This document shows positions 36,832 to 46,725 of a stretch of 64,000 nucleotides of DNA, piece by piece. Positions within the stretch are counted from its first letter, which is position 1, and the number at the start of each line of letters is the position of its first letter. The notes under the pieces are model-generated. The model saw only the letters and a list, made by a program, of their open reading frames with translations, had not been told where the DNA came from and did no database searches. Both the position numbers and the translations under genes were made by a program. The stretch lies in assembly GCA_016716425.1 (NCBI GenBank), contig JADJWJ010000020.1, forward strand, positions 62,001 to 126,000, given 5' to 3'. Source of the stretch: Betaproteobacteria bacterium. GTDB lineage: Bacteria; Pseudomonadota; Gammaproteobacteria; Burkholderiales; Casimicrobiaceae.

Positions 36832-38535
36832 TCAGGCCGCGGGCAGCCAGTGCTCGATCGTGAGTTCGAGGCTCGCGCTGCCCTGCCACTCGTTGACGCC
36901 GGGCCGGTAGGCGGCGCGAATCCGGCCGGGCAGCGGCTCGGCGTGCCCGAACAGGATGGCGTCGAAGCGCTCGCCGTCGCGCTCCAGCGAAAGCTTCGTG
37001 TGGCGGCCGCCGACGATCCGGCTGCCGCGCACGGCGAACGTGTCGTCGAAGACGGGGGCCGGCAGCCCCTGTCCCCAGACCTGCTGCTGGAGCGACTGCG
37101 CGAGCGCGAACGTCAGCTCGCCCGGCGCGAGCGCGCCGTCGGTCTCGCAGGTGGCCGCGAGGTCGGCAGGCGTGAGCCGCTCCCGGGCGGCGGCTTCGAA
37201 CGCGGCGCGGAACGCCGGGAGCGCCGCTTCCGGCAGGGTCAGCCCGGCCGCGAACGCATGGCCGCCGAAGCGCGTGATCGTCCCCGGCGCGCGCTTGGCG
37301 ACCAGGTCGAGCGCGTCGCGCAGGTGAAAGCCGCGGATCGAGCGCCCGGACCCGCGGAGTTCCCCGTCCGCGGCGCGGGCGAACACGACGGCGGGACGAT
37401 GGAACCGGTCCTTGAGGCGCGACGCGACGATGCCCACCACGCCCTGGTGCCATTCCGGCCGGAACAGGCACAGCGTGCACTGATCCGCCGGCGGCGCGTC
37501 CGCGAAATCGGCCAGGTCCGCCAGCGCCTCCTCCTGCATCGCGGCCTCGACCTCGCGCCGCTCGCGGTTCAGGCGGTCGAGCTCCGCCGCCAGCGGTGCG
37601 GCCTCGGCCGCGGTCGTCGCCAGCAGGCAGCGGATGCCGATCGTCATGTCCGCGAGGCGTCCGGCCGCGTTGAGCCGCGGTCCCGCGACGAAGCCTAAGT
37701 CGAACGCGGTGGCGCGCCGGTGGTCGCGGCCGGCCACGGCGAACAGCGCGAGGACGCCGGGCTGCGCGCGACCGGCGCGCAGGCGCGCGAGCCCCTGCTC
37801 GACGAACACGCGGTTGGTCTGGTCGAGCCGCACGACGTCGGCGACGGTGCCGAGGGCCACGAGGTCGAGCAGGTCGGCAAGGTTGGGCTCGGCGCGCGCC
37901 GCGAACGCGCCGCGGTCGCGCAGCAGCGCGCGCGTGGCCAGCAGCACGTAGAACATCACGCCCACGCCCGCGATGTGCTTGCTCGGAAATCCGCACCCCG
38001 GCTGGTTGGGATTGACGATGATCGCGGGCGCGGGCAGTGCGGGCCCCGGCAGGTGGTGGTCGGTGACCAGCACGTCGATCCCGTGCGCGGCCGCGGCGGC
38101 CACGCCGTCCACGCTCGCAATGCCGTTGTCGACGGTGACGATGAGGTGGGGCCGTCGCTTTGCGGCGAGCGCGACGATTTCCGGCGTCAGGCCGTAGCCG
38201 AACTCGAAGCGGTTGGGCACGATGAAGTCGACGTCGGCGCCCAGCGCGCGCAGGCCGCGCACGCCGACCGCGCACGCCGTGGCGCCGTCGGCATCGTAGT
38301 CGGCGACGATGACGATGCGCTCCGCGCGCCCGATGGCCTGCGCCAGCCGTTGCGCGGCGGCATCGACGCCCAGCAGCGCCGCCGGCGGCGGCAGCGCGGA
38401 CAGCGCGTGGTCGAGCTCCGATGCCGCGCGGATGCCGCGCGCCGCGTAGACGCGCGCGAGCACGGGAGGCAGGCCGGCCGCGATCAGCGCGGCGGTCGCG
38501 GGGGATAGCGGGCGGCGGACGATGTCGATCGTCAC
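36832..38535 (-). CDS. recJ: Single-stranded-DNA-specific exonuclease RecJ
   Basis: 567-residue DHH-family 5'-3' exonuclease acting in RecF recombination and mismatch repair. Motif I DYDADGATA (79-87), VTVDNGI (133-139), the DHH box TDHHLPG (158-164), and the DHHA1-type VVGIVASRLKDRFHRPAVVF and GGHAFAAGL. The GTG start at 38535 overlaps the TGA of the upstream gene by 4 bases (GTGA), indicating translational coupling. Confidence 0.93.
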   Translation of the reverse strand: MTIDIVRRPLSPATAALIAAGLPPVLARVYAARGIRAASELDHALSALPPPAALLGVDAAAQRLAQAIGRAERIVIVADYDADGATACAVGVRGLRALGADVDFIVPNRFEFGYGLTPEIVALAAKRRPHLIVTVDNGIASVDGVAAAAAHGIDVLVTDHHLPGPALPAPAIIVNPNQPGCGFPSKHIAGVGVMFYVLLATRALLRDRGAFAARAEPNLADLLDLVALGTVADVVRLDQTNRVFVEQGLARLRAGRAQPGVLALFAVAGRDHRRATAFDLGFVAGPRLNAAGRLADMTIGIRCLLATTAAEAAPLAAELDRLNRERREVEAAMQEEALADLADFADAPPADQCTLCLFRPEWHQGVVGIVASRLKDRFHRPAVVFARAADGELRGSGRSIRGFHLRDALDLVAKRAPGTITRFGGHAFAAGLTLPEAALPAFRAAFEAAARERLTPADLAATCETDGALAPGELTFALAQSLQQQVWGQGLPAPVFDDTFAVRGSRIVGGRHTKLSLERDGERFDAILFGHAEPLPGRIRAAYRPGVNEWQGSASLELTIEHWLPAA

Positions 38536-39521
38536 GAAACGTCGCGCGTGGGCACCGTGAACGCACGCGGCGCGAGCCGCGCGCCGATGCGCCGCGTCAC
38601 CGGCGGCCGCGACGCGGACCACGTCCACGCCGCGCCGCCATCGCCGGCGATCAGCGTCAGCTGCGCGAGGCCGCCACGCTCGAGCGCGGCGAGCGTGGGT
38701 GCCAGCCACGCGCGCTCGAACATCGCGAGCGCCTCCACCGTCGCGACCGGCGGCAACACGACGACGCTGTCGGCGTCCGGCGAGAGCGCGGCGAATTCCG
38801 CCGGCGCCGGCGCAGCCGCGTGCCCCAGCAGCTGCGCGATCCCGCGCGCGACGTCGCCGACGCGCCCCGGCGGCGCGAAGATCGCGGCTTGGCGCGGCGT
38901 GGCGAGCGCGGGCAGCGCGCCGCCGCAGGAGACCCAGATACCCGTGACCGGCGCCTGGCCGCGCGCCTCGCGCGCCGTGTTGACCGGATGCTCGTGCAGG
39001 AGCATCTGCATTTCCGACAGCCATCGCCGCCACACGGTGCCGTGCGGCCCGCGCGGCAGGTGCGCCCCGACGGCGCCGCGCACGGCCGGCAATGGCGTCG
39101 TGTCCGGGCGCGCGTCGCCGCGCACGGCGACGAACCATGCATCCGGGCGCGGTGCGTGGAACGCGACGCCGTCCGGCGCGAAGTGCGCGTTGAGCATCGC
39201 GACGAGCGCGGCCGCGTCGGCGGCCGCGAGATCGTCGACGCGGCCGGCGAGCAGCACGTCGTCGCGCCCCGCGACGAGCGCGATCGGATCGGCGCGCAGC
39301 ATGTAGACAGCGCCGGGTGCCAGCCCCGCACCCGCAGCGGCCAGTGGCGCGAGCGGCGCGCCGGGCGCAAGGCCGACGGCGTCCGCGAGCGCCGCGTCGA
39401 GATCCGCGGCGGCGACGGGCGCGGCCGCCGCATACGCGGCGACGCGCGCCAGCGCCGCGCTGCGGGCGAGCGCGGCGTGCTCCGCGGCGAGCAGGTCCGG
39501 TGCGGCGAGGATGACGCGCAT
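38532..39521 (-). CDS. COG4255-like conserved protein upstream of recJ
   Basis: 329 residues, Ala-rich. The most conserved-looking segment is WRRWLSEMQMLLHEHPVNTAREARG, followed by GIWVSCGGALP; this resembles the cofactor-independent phosphoglycerate mutase-like proteins often encoded next to recJ in Betaproteobacteria. No alkaline-phosphatase-type metal site is obvious, so enzyme activity is doubtful. It overlaps recJ by 4 bases and is divergent from lolC. Confidence 0.75.
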   Translation of the reverse strand: MRVILAAPDLLAAEHAALARSAALARVAAYAAAAPVAAADLDAALADAVGLAPGAPLAPLAAAGAGLAPGAVYMLRADPIALVAGRDDVLLAGRVDDLAAADAAALVAMLNAHFAPDGVAFHAPRPDAWFVAVRGDARPDTTPLPAVRGAVGAHLPRGPHGTVWRRWLSEMQMLLHEHPVNTAREARGQAPVTGIWVSCGGALPALATPRQAAIFAPPGRVGDVARGIAQLLGHAAAPAPAEFAALSPDADSVVVLPPVATVEALAMFERAWLAPTLAALERGGLAQLTLIAGDGGAAWTWSASRPPVTRRIGARLAPRAFTVPTRDVS

Positions 39522-39593
39522 GAGGAAGTCGCCACGCGCGCGCTGGCGCGGCCCGCGGCGGGTCCGCCGAGTCTAGCATGCGATAATCGCACG

Positions 39594-40833
39594 GTGTCTC
39601 CCTACGAACTGGCGGTCGGCCTGCGCTACACGCGCGCGCGCAAGGGCTCGGGCCGCAACACGTTCATCTCGTTCATCTCGCTGATCTCGATGGCGGGCAT
39701 CGCGCTCGGCGTCGCGGCGCTGATCGTCGTGCTGTCGGTGATGAACGGCTTCCAGCAGGAGCTGCGCAACCGCATCCTCGCCGTCGCGTCGCACATCGAG
39801 ATCCGCGGCATGCCGCAGCTCGCCAACTGGCCCGAGGTGGCACAGGTGGCGCTCGCCAATCCGCGCGTGAAGGCCGCGGCGCCGTACGTGCTCGGGCAGG
39901 CGATGGTGACGGCGGGTGGCGTGAACCGCGGCGCGCTCGTCCGCGGCATCGACCCCGCGCGCGAGGACACGGTTGCCGACATCGGCCGCCACATGCGGCG
40001 CGGCGCGCTGACCGACCTCAAGGCAGGCGAGTTCGGCATCGTGCTGGGCGGCGACCTCGCACGCTCGCTCGGCGTGGCACCCGGCGATTCCGTCGTCGTC
40101 ATCACGCCGCAGGGCACGGTGACGCCGGCGGGAACGCTGCCACGCCTGAAGAGCTTCAAGGTGGTCGGCGTGTTCGAGGTCGGCATGTACGAGTTCGACA
40201 GCGGCCTGGCGCTGGTCCACCTCGAGGACGCGCAGAAGCTCTACCGGCAGGACGGCGTCTCCGGCGTGCGCCTGAAGCTCGACGACCTGTTCGCCGCGCC
40301 GCAGGTGGCGCGCGCCCTGTGGCAGACGCTGCCGGCGCCCGCGGAAGTGCGCGACTGGACGTTGAACCACGCGAACTTCTTCCGCGCCGTGGCGATCGAG
40401 AAGCGCGTGATGTTCATCATCCTGACGCTGATCGTCGCCGTGGCCGCGTTCAACATCGTGTCGGCGCAGGTGATGGTGGTCACCGACAAGCAGGCCGACA
40501 TCGCGATCCTGCGCACGCTCGGCGCGGCGCCGGCGTCGATCATGGCGATCTTCATCGTGCAGGGCGCGCTGATCGGCGTCATCGGCACCGCCCTCGGCGT
40601 GGCCGGCGGCGTGCTGCTCGCGCTCAACATCGAGACGGTGGTGCCGTTCATCGAGCGCGCGCTCAACGTCCAGTTCCTCGACAAGTCCGTCTACTACATC
40701 AGCGACCTGCCGTCGGACCTGCAGCGCGCCGACGTCGTCACCATCGCCGCCATCGCGCTCGGACTCGCGCTGGTGGCCACCCTCTACCCGGCGTGGCGCG
40801 CGGCGCGCGTCAATCCCGCCGAGGCGCTGCGCT

Positions 40834-40841
<8 letters not shown>
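39594..40841 (+). CDS. lolC: Lipoprotein-releasing ABC transporter permease LolC
   Basis: 415 residues with the LolC/E layout: one N-terminal helix ([24 protein letters not shown]), a large periplasmic domain (about 50-260), then three C-terminal helices with [41 protein letters not shown] and a terminal [12 protein letters not shown]. With LolD it extracts lipoproteins from the inner membrane and hands them to LolA. The GTG start at 39594 is only 7 bases after a GATAAT box (39582-39587). It overlaps lolD by 8 bases. Confidence 0.92.
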
Positions 40842-41514
<673 letters not shown>

Positions 41515-41566
41515 CCGGCGCGCGGCGCGCCGCAACGGCGGCCGCACGAGCTACGGCGCGCTGTGT

Positions 41567-41607
41567 CCCCTCACCCCAGCCCTCTCCCCGCACGCGGGGA
41601 GAGGGAG
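41567..41607 (+). repeat. REP-like palindromic unit, copy A
   Basis: 41-bp unit opening CCCCTCACCCCAGCC with a CTCTCCCCGC / GCGGGGAGAG stem. It is inverted with respect to the unit at 41689-41729, which differs at very few positions. Confidence 0.7.
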
Positions 41608-41688
41608 CGTCAATGGCTGCGGCGCAATCGATCTCCGTCCCAGGGGACACGGCGGAAGCGCGCACCGAGCGCGACGCCACGACCGGCA

Positions 41689-41729
41689 CTCCCTCTCCCC
41701 GCTTGCGGGGAGAGGGTTGGGGTGAGGGG
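41689..41729 (-). repeat. REP-like palindromic unit, copy B (inverted)
   Basis: Mirror copy of 41567-41607 ending GGTTGGGGTGAGGGG. The pair can form a long stem with an 81-base loop between the converging lolD and aldolase genes. A diverged relative is at 6664-6742. Confidence 0.7.
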
Positions 41730-41753
41730 CAGCCAAGGTCCCTGCCGTGCCGA

Positions 41754-42704
41754 TCACGCCGTGCGGCGCTCGCGCATCTCTTCGTCCAGCAGCCCCGCGG
41801 CGCGCGCGAGTCGCGCCAGTTCGGCGCGCTCGGCATCGTCCACGCCAAGCTGCGGCGGGCGCACGGTCGCGTGCGGAAAGAGGCCCTGGAGCTTCAGCAC
41901 CTCCTTCATCCGCGGCCGGTAGTCGCGGATCGGCGCGCGCCACGCGTAGCGCGCGAGCGGCCCCAGCCGCTCCCAGATCGCGAGGGCGCCGGTGAAGTCC
42001 TTCGCGGCGACGCGGCGGTGCATGGCGACGAGCTCGGCCGTCGCGGTGCCGGCGAAGCCGATCAGCGCGCCGTCGCAGCCCATGATCATTGCCTCGCAGA
42101 TGAACGTGTCGCTGCCGGTGAGGATGCCGAGCTTGCGCGGCAGCGCGCGCGCCGCGGCGATGGTCTCGACGGTCTTCGGCGTGTCGAACGACGCTTCCTT
42201 GAGCCCGATCACCTGCGGGATCGCCGCGAGCCGCGCGAGCGTCTCCGGCGGGAAGTCCGGCCCGAACGCCTTCGGGAACTGGAACGCGAAGAGCGGCAGG
42301 CCCACGCCATCCGCGATCGCCTTGTGGTACGCGTAGATCATCTCGGCAGGCACCGGGTTGCCGAGGAACGTCGGGAACGGCGGGAACACGGCGAGCGCGT
42401 CGGCGCCGCCGGCCTTCAACTCGTTGCCCCAGCGCACGGCGGCCGCCGTCGACCCGGCGATGAGCCCCGACACCAGCGGCACGCGGCCCGCGATCGCGTC
42501 GCGGCACACGCGCAGGACCTCGAGCTGCTCGTCGCGCTCGAGCGCGGGCCCTTCGCTCGCGTCCATGTTCATCGCGATCGCCGTGGGCTTCTGTGCGGCG
42601 ATCCAGTCGATGTACGAGGCGAGCGTGGCCCAGTCGACGGAGTAGTCGGGCAGCATCGGCAGGAACGGCGCGGCGACGATGCCGGCCGGCGTGAATGGCG
42701 TCAT
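41754..42704 (-). CDS. DHDPS/N-acetylneuraminate lyase-family aldolase, atypical active site
   Basis: 316-residue TIM-barrel class I aldolase/lyase. The Schiff-base lysine is present (Lys169 in VIGLKEASFD). The usual YNxP tyrosine motif reads FAFQFPKAFG (about 139-148), so the proton-relay Tyr is Phe, and the GTTGE-type motif reads MNMDASEGP. It is therefore unlikely to be lysine-pathway DapA and may act on another 2-oxo acid, as decarboxylase, dehydratase or aldolase. It is last in the operon with an ABC importer, cupin and IclR regulator, its start overlapping the ATPase stop by 4 bases. It probably degrades the imported compound. Confidence 0.85.
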   Translation of the reverse strand: MTPFTPAGIVAAPFLPMLPDYSVDWATLASYIDWIAAQKPTAIAMNMDASEGPALERDEQLEVLRVCRDAIAGRVPLVSGLIAGSTAAAVRWGNELKAGGADALAVFPPFPTFLGNPVPAEMIYAYHKAIADGVGLPLFAFQFPKAFGPDFPPETLARLAAIPQVIGLKEASFDTPKTVETIAAARALPRKLGILTGSDTFICEAMIMGCDGALIGFAGTATAELVAMHRRVAAKDFTGALAIWERLGPLARYAWRAPIRDYRPRMKEVLKLQGLFPHATVRPPQLGVDDAERAELARLARAAGLLDEEMRERRTA

Positions 42705-43573
42705 GGGTTCTGGTCCTGTGTGGTCTCGCCGCCGGCGCCGTGCAGCACGCCGCGCGCGAGGAAGATCCCGGTGATGAGCTCGGCGGCCTGCACGAACTCC
42801 GGCGCGCGCCGCGCGGGCAGGCCGCGCGGTCGCGGCAGGCCGACGTCGATGATGCGCTCGATGCGGCCCGGGCGCGGCGACATCACGACGACGCGGTCGG
42901 CGAGCAGCACCGCCTCGTCGATCGAGTGCGTGATGAACAGCACGGTCTTGCGCGTGGCGAGCCACAGCGCCTCCAGGTCGAGGCGCATCTCCTCGCGCGT
43001 CTGCGCGTCGAGCGCGCCGAACGGCTCGTCCATCAGCAGCAGCGGCGCGTCGTGGATGAGCGCGCGCGCGATGGCCACGCGCTGGCGCATGCCGCCCGAC
43101 AGCTCGTGCGGGTAGCGGTCGGCGAAGTCCTTCAGGCCCACCTGCGCGAGCAGGTTGAGCGCGCGTTCGCGGTAGGCGCGCGGGTCGAGCCCGCGCAGCT
43201 CGACTTGCACGAGCACGTTGGCGAGCGCCGTGCGCCAGTCGAGCAGCACCGGGCTCTGGAACACGATGCCCAAGTCCGTCTGCGGCCGGTCGACGATCCG
43301 GCCGGCGACGCGCGTCTCGCCGGAAGTGGGCAGGTGCAGGCCGGCGACGAGGCGCAGCAGCGTGCTCTTGCCGCAGCCCGACGGCCCGACGATGGCGAGG
43401 AACTCGCCGGCGCGGATCGCGAGGTCGACCCGTTCGAGCGCGTGCGTCTGCCGGCCGTCGCGGCGGTACGTCTTCGCCACGCCGGCGAGCTCGACGTACG
43501 CGCGCGCACCGTCGGGCGCGGTGGCGGGTGCCTCCGCTGCCGGCGCGCCGCCGCGGACGACGCGCAGCGTCAT
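42701..43573 (-). CDS. ABC transporter ATPase, nitrate/sulfonate/taurine family (SsuB/TauB-like)
   Basis: 290 residues. Walker [10 protein letters not shown] (63-71), the family-typical FQSPVLLDWRTALANV Q-loop, signature LSGGM (158-162), Walker B LLLMDEPFGALD (178-189) and switch FITHSIDEAV. It powers the importer formed with the permease at 44611 and receptor at 43590. It starts 16 bases after the receptor stop and overlaps the downstream aldolase start. Confidence 0.9.
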   Translation of the reverse strand: MTLRVVRGGAPAAEAPATAPDGARAYVELAGVAKTYRRDGRQTHALERVDLAIRAGEFLAIVGPSGCGKSTLLRLVAGLHLPTSGETRVAGRIVDRPQTDLGIVFQSPVLLDWRTALANVLVQVELRGLDPRAYRERALNLLAQVGLKDFADRYPHELSGGMRQRVAIARALIHDAPLLLMDEPFGALDAQTREEMRLDLEALWLATRKTVLFITHSIDEAVLLADRVVVMSPRPGRIERIIDVGLPRPRGLPARRAPEFVQAAELITGIFLARGVLHGAGGETTQDQNP

Positions 43574-43589
43574 GCGCGGGCCCGGCGCG

Positions 43590-44558
43590 TCACTGCGGCA
43601 CGAACTCGTTCGTGTGGAACGCGGTCCACGGCTTGTCCGTCTGGAGGTCGCGATAGTTGCGCAGGATCGCGAGGGTCTGGTCCCAGTCCGCCTGCGCGCC
43701 CCAGCCGATACGACCCTTCGAGTTCTTCGAGTCGAGGAGGTCGATGTCGACCATCAGCTGGTCGAGCGTCGACTGGCGATTGAGGTCGGGCTTCGCCTTC
43801 ATCGCGGCGTCGACTGCGCCGCCGGGGTTCTTCTTCGCCTCGGCCCACGACTTCGCCGTCGCCCGGACGAACCGCTTCACGAGGTCGGGGTTCTTCTTCA
43901 GCGTGTCGCCCGATGTCATGATCGTCATGCCGACGATGTTGGCGCCGAAGTCGGCGTAGCGCATCGCGACCGGGTTGCCGCCCTTGTACTTGATGAGGAA
44001 GTACTGGTCGTCGGCGCCGCCTAACAGCGCGTCGGTCTTCTTTTCGAGCACGGTCACGACCTTGGCCGCCGGGTCGACCTGCACCATGCCGATCTTGCCG
44101 CAGTCGACGCTGTTGGCCTTGCACACCGCCTGCAGCAGCTGGCCGAGCGGGTCGCCCGGCGAGACGGCGACCTTCTTGCCTTCGAGGTCCTTCGGCGTGC
44201 GGATCGGCGCCTCCGCGAGCGACACCACCGAGAACCCGGTCGTGTTGAGCAGCGACATCACGCTCTTCACGTCGGCGCCCTTCGCGGCGGTGAGGATGAC
44301 CGACGACGAGTCGGCGAGGCCGAACGTGTCGGAGCCGGCGGCGACCACCTGTACCGTGTTGGCGGAGCCGCGGCCCTCGTTGATCGTGAGGTCGATGCCC
44401 TCGGCCGCGTAGAACCCGCGGTCCTTGCCGTAGTAGAACGGGACGTGCAGCCCGCCCAGGTACCAGTTGAGGCGCAGCGACACCTTGTCCTGCGCGTGGG
44501 CGGCCGTGCCGATGAGCAGGGCGGACAGCGCAAGCGCGGCGAAACGTGCGAGTTTCAT
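43590..44558 (-). CDS. NMT1/SsuA-like periplasmic substrate-binding protein
   Basis: 322 residues. The signal peptide (RFAALALSALLIGTAAHA) is followed by VSLRLNWYLGGLHVPFYYGKD, the opening of NMT1/THI5-like and SsuA receptors, then YAAEGIDLTINEGRGS, FGLADSSSV and TPKDLEGKKVAVSPGDPLG. Such receptors bind aromatic or heterocyclic carboxylates, pyrimidines or sulphonates. The adjacent lyase and cupin point to a carboxylated organic substrate rather than a sulphonate. It sits 52 bases after the permease gene. Confidence 0.88.
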   Translation of the reverse strand: MKLARFAALALSALLIGTAAHAQDKVSLRLNWYLGGLHVPFYYGKDRGFYAAEGIDLTINEGRGSANTVQVVAAGSDTFGLADSSSVILTAAKGADVKSVMSLLNTTGFSVVSLAEAPIRTPKDLEGKKVAVSPGDPLGQLLQAVCKANSVDCGKIGMVQVDPAAKVVTVLEKKTDALLGGADDQYFLIKYKGGNPVAMRYADFGANIVGMTIMTSGDTLKKNPDLVKRFVRATAKSWAEAKKNPGGAVDAAMKAKPDLNRQSTLDQLMVDIDLLDSKNSKGRIGWGAQADWDQTLAILRNYRDLQTDKPWTAFHTNEFVPQ

Positions 44559-44610
44559 GGGCTCCTCCTCGTGGATGCGCGCCCGGCGGGCCGGGCGACG
44601 CGAATTCTCG

Positions 44611-45423
44611 TCAAAGTGTGGCGTCCTTCGCGGTCGCCTGCTGCGACACGTGCCAGGGAATCGCGATGCGCTCGACCACCTCGACCGCGTAGTAGACGAC
44701 GAGACCGATCAGCGACAGCACGACGATCGTCGCGAACACCATCGGCGTGTCGAGCTGGCCGTTGTACTGCAGCAGCAGGTATCCGAGGCCCCGGTCGGAC
44801 GCGACGAACTCCGCGACCACCGCCGCCGTCGCCGCGAGCGCGGCGCCGACCTTCAAGCCGGTGAAGATGTGCGGCAGCGCCTGCGGCAGCCGGATCTTGA
44901 AGAACATGGTGAGGCTGCCGGCGCCGGTCGTGCGGGCGAAGTCCATCACGTCGCGGTCGGCGCTCTTGAAGCCGGCGATGCTCGACACGACGATCGGGAA
45001 GAACGACAGCAGGAACACGAGCAGCAGCTTCGGCGTGAAGCCGAAGCCGAACCAGATGATGAACAGCGGCGCGATCGCGATCTTGGGTACGATCTGCAGG
45101 AACACGATGACCGGATAGACGGCGTTCTCCATGAACCGCGAGTACGCGACGGCGAGCGCGAGCGGGATGCTGACGACCACGGCGAGCGCGTACCCGGCGA
45201 GGATCTCCTGCGTGGTCACCCACGCACCGCTCATCACGATCTCGTGCCGGCGCCAGAACTCGGACCAGACCTTCGACGGCGGCGGCAGCAGGTACTCCTT
45301 GATGCCGAACACGTGGACGGCGGCCTCCCACGCGACGAACAGCAGCACGAAGATCGTCAGCGCGCCGCCGCGGTGGCCGAGCCACGCGACGAACGCACGC
45401 CCGCGGCGCGACGCTAGCGCCAC
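44611..45423 (-). CDS. ABC transporter permease, SsuC/TauC-like
   Basis: 270-residue permease with about six helices. The N-terminal FVLLFVAWEAAVHVFGI and KEYLLPPPSKVW are typical of SsuC/TauC, and the EAA-loop region reads DFARTTGAGSLTMFFKIRLP. No ATG fits, so I use the GTG at 45423, which overlaps the cupin stop by 10 bases. It forms the membrane channel for the ATPase at 42701 and receptor at 43590. Confidence 0.88.
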   Translation of the reverse strand: MALASRRGRAFVAWLGHRGGALTIFVLLFVAWEAAVHVFGIKEYLLPPPSKVWSEFWRRHEIVMSGAWVTTQEILAGYALAVVVSIPLALAVAYSRFMENAVYPVIVFLQIVPKIAIAPLFIIWFGFGFTPKLLLVFLLSFFPIVVSSIAGFKSADRDVMDFARTTGAGSLTMFFKIRLPQALPHIFTGLKVGAALAATAAVVAEFVASDRGLGYLLLQYNGQLDTPMVFATIVVLSLIGLVVYYAVEVVERIAIPWHVSQQATAKDATL

Positions 45424-45866
45424 GGCGCGGGTGGCTCCGGCAGGTCCCAGGTGCCGTAGGCTGCGGGTTCGTTGATTTCGATGACTTCGAGGTCGTCCGA
45501 TCGCGCGATCACGTTGTGCGGGACGCCGGCCGGCTGCGAGAGGCCGTCGCCCGCACGCAGCACGACATCGCCGGCGATGCCGGCGAAGCGGAACGTGAGG
45601 GACCCGCGCAGCACGAAAACGTAGTGCGCGGTCATGTCGTGCCAGTGCCAGCCGGTGGGCGCGGGCAGCGGCTGCAACGCGCGGATGTGCTTGGCGCCGA
45701 GACGGCCGCCGGTGGCCGCGGCGAGGCCCAGGTCGCGGTACTCGACGTCGTCGCGCAGGCCCTCGCGGTCCCACGGCGCGTCCGCCGCGTCCGACCGCGC
45801 GAACGCGGTCAGCGCCTCGGCGAGCGCGCGCGGGCCGGCGTAACGCGGCGCGCCGTCATTGGGCAT
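45414..45866 (-). CDS. Cupin-domain protein in the IclR operon
   Basis: 150 residues, single cupin. The metal-binding motif appears as GWHWHDMTAHYVFVLRG (His, His, His) and the second motif as GDGLSQPAGVPHNV. It may be an isomerase, a lyase or a ligand-sensing protein. Its ATG overlaps the IclR stop by 11 bases and its stop overlaps the permease start by 10, so the genes are tightly coupled and likely serve one pathway. Confidence 0.8.
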   Translation of the reverse strand: MPNDGAPRYAGPRALAEALTAFARSDAADAPWDREGLRDDVEYRDLGLAAATGGRLGAKHIRALQPLPAPTGWHWHDMTAHYVFVLRGSLTFRFAGIAGDVVLRAGDGLSQPAGVPHNVIARSDDLEVIEINEPAAYGTWDLPEPPAPWR

Positions 45867-46692
45867 CGGCGGTCTCCACGTCGGCGGAGGCGCCGGCGAC
45901 CGCCGCCGCTCGCGCGTGCCGCGCACGGACCGGCCACACGGCCGTGAGGTCGTCCGCGGCAGCGAGCAGCGGCGGACGCAGCGCGGCCCGCCGCGCCGCG
46001 TTCATGCGGGCCAGCGGGCCGGCGATGCTGACGGTCGCGACAACGGGTGCCGCGGGTCCCGGCGACGCGCGGACCGCGGCGGCGATGGCCGCGACCCCCG
46101 GTTCGCCTTCCTCGACCGCTTCGCCGCAGCCGCGCTTGCGCGTCTCGCGCAGGTGCTGGCGGACCGCGCCCAGCGTGCGGGCGGCGCGCGGGCCCAGTCC
46201 GGCCATCGTCGCGAAGCCCGTGCGCGCGACCAGCGCCAGCGCCGTCTCCTCCGGCAGCGACGCGAGCCAGGTCTTGCCGACGGCGGTCGCGTGGAGGATG
46301 ACGTCGCGGCCCGCGTCCGCGTCGTACCGCAGGCCCGCCAGTGCGCCCTGCGCCTTGGCGACCCACGTCATGTGGCCGCCGTCGACCACCGCAAGCCGCG
46401 CGAGCTCGCCGCTGTCGGCGGCGAGCCGGTCGAGCACAGGCTGGCACACCTCCTCGATCCGCGTCGCGGACAAATGGCGGAAGCCCAGCGCCGCGAGCTT
46501 CAGCGTCAGCGCGTAGTGCTGGGTGGCGGGATCCTGGCGCGCGAAGCCGCGCTCCGCGAGCCCGGCCAGCAGCCGGTGGACGACGCTCTTGGCGAGTCCC
46601 AGGCGCGCCGCGATCGCCGACAGCCCGAGTCCGTCCGGCGCGTCGGCGAGGAGTTCCAGCAGGTCGAGCGTGCGGCGGGCGGGCGGGTACAT
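45856..46692 (-). CDS. IclR family transcriptional regulator
   Basis: 278 residues. The N-terminal winged helix reads RTLDLLELLADAPDGLGLSA and LGLAKSVVHRLLAGLAERGF, then YALTLKLAALGFRH. The effector-binding domain covers about residues 80-250, with ATAVGKTWLASLPE characteristic of IclR. It is the first gene of the cupin-permease-receptor-ATPase-aldolase operon and should control it in response to the imported compound. A perfect palindrome lies 21 bases upstream of the start. ATG 46692 (MYPPARRTLD) matches family starts. Confidence 0.9.
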   Translation of the reverse strand: MYPPARRTLDLLELLADAPDGLGLSAIAARLGLAKSVVHRLLAGLAERGFARQDPATQHYALTLKLAALGFRHLSATRIEEVCQPVLDRLAADSGELARLAVVDGGHMTWVAKAQGALAGLRYDADAGRDVILHATAVGKTWLASLPEETALALVARTGFATMAGLGPRAARTLGAVRQHLRETRKRGCGEAVEEGEPGVAAIAAAVRASPGPAAPVVATVSIAGPLARMNAARRAALRPPLLAAADDLTAVWPVRARHARAAAVAGASADVETADAQ

Positions 46693-46712
46693 TCGGCGCG
46701 AAGAACCAACAT

Positions 46713-46725
46713 GGAACAGTGTTCC
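46713..46725. promoter_or_regulatory. Candidate IclR operator
   Basis: GGAACA-G-TGTTCC, a perfect inverted repeat with one central base. The arrangement resembles known IclR-family sites such as the KdgR box (GAAACA-N-TGTTTC). It lies just upstream of the regulator's start codon, suiting autoregulation and control of the operon. Confidence 0.6.
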
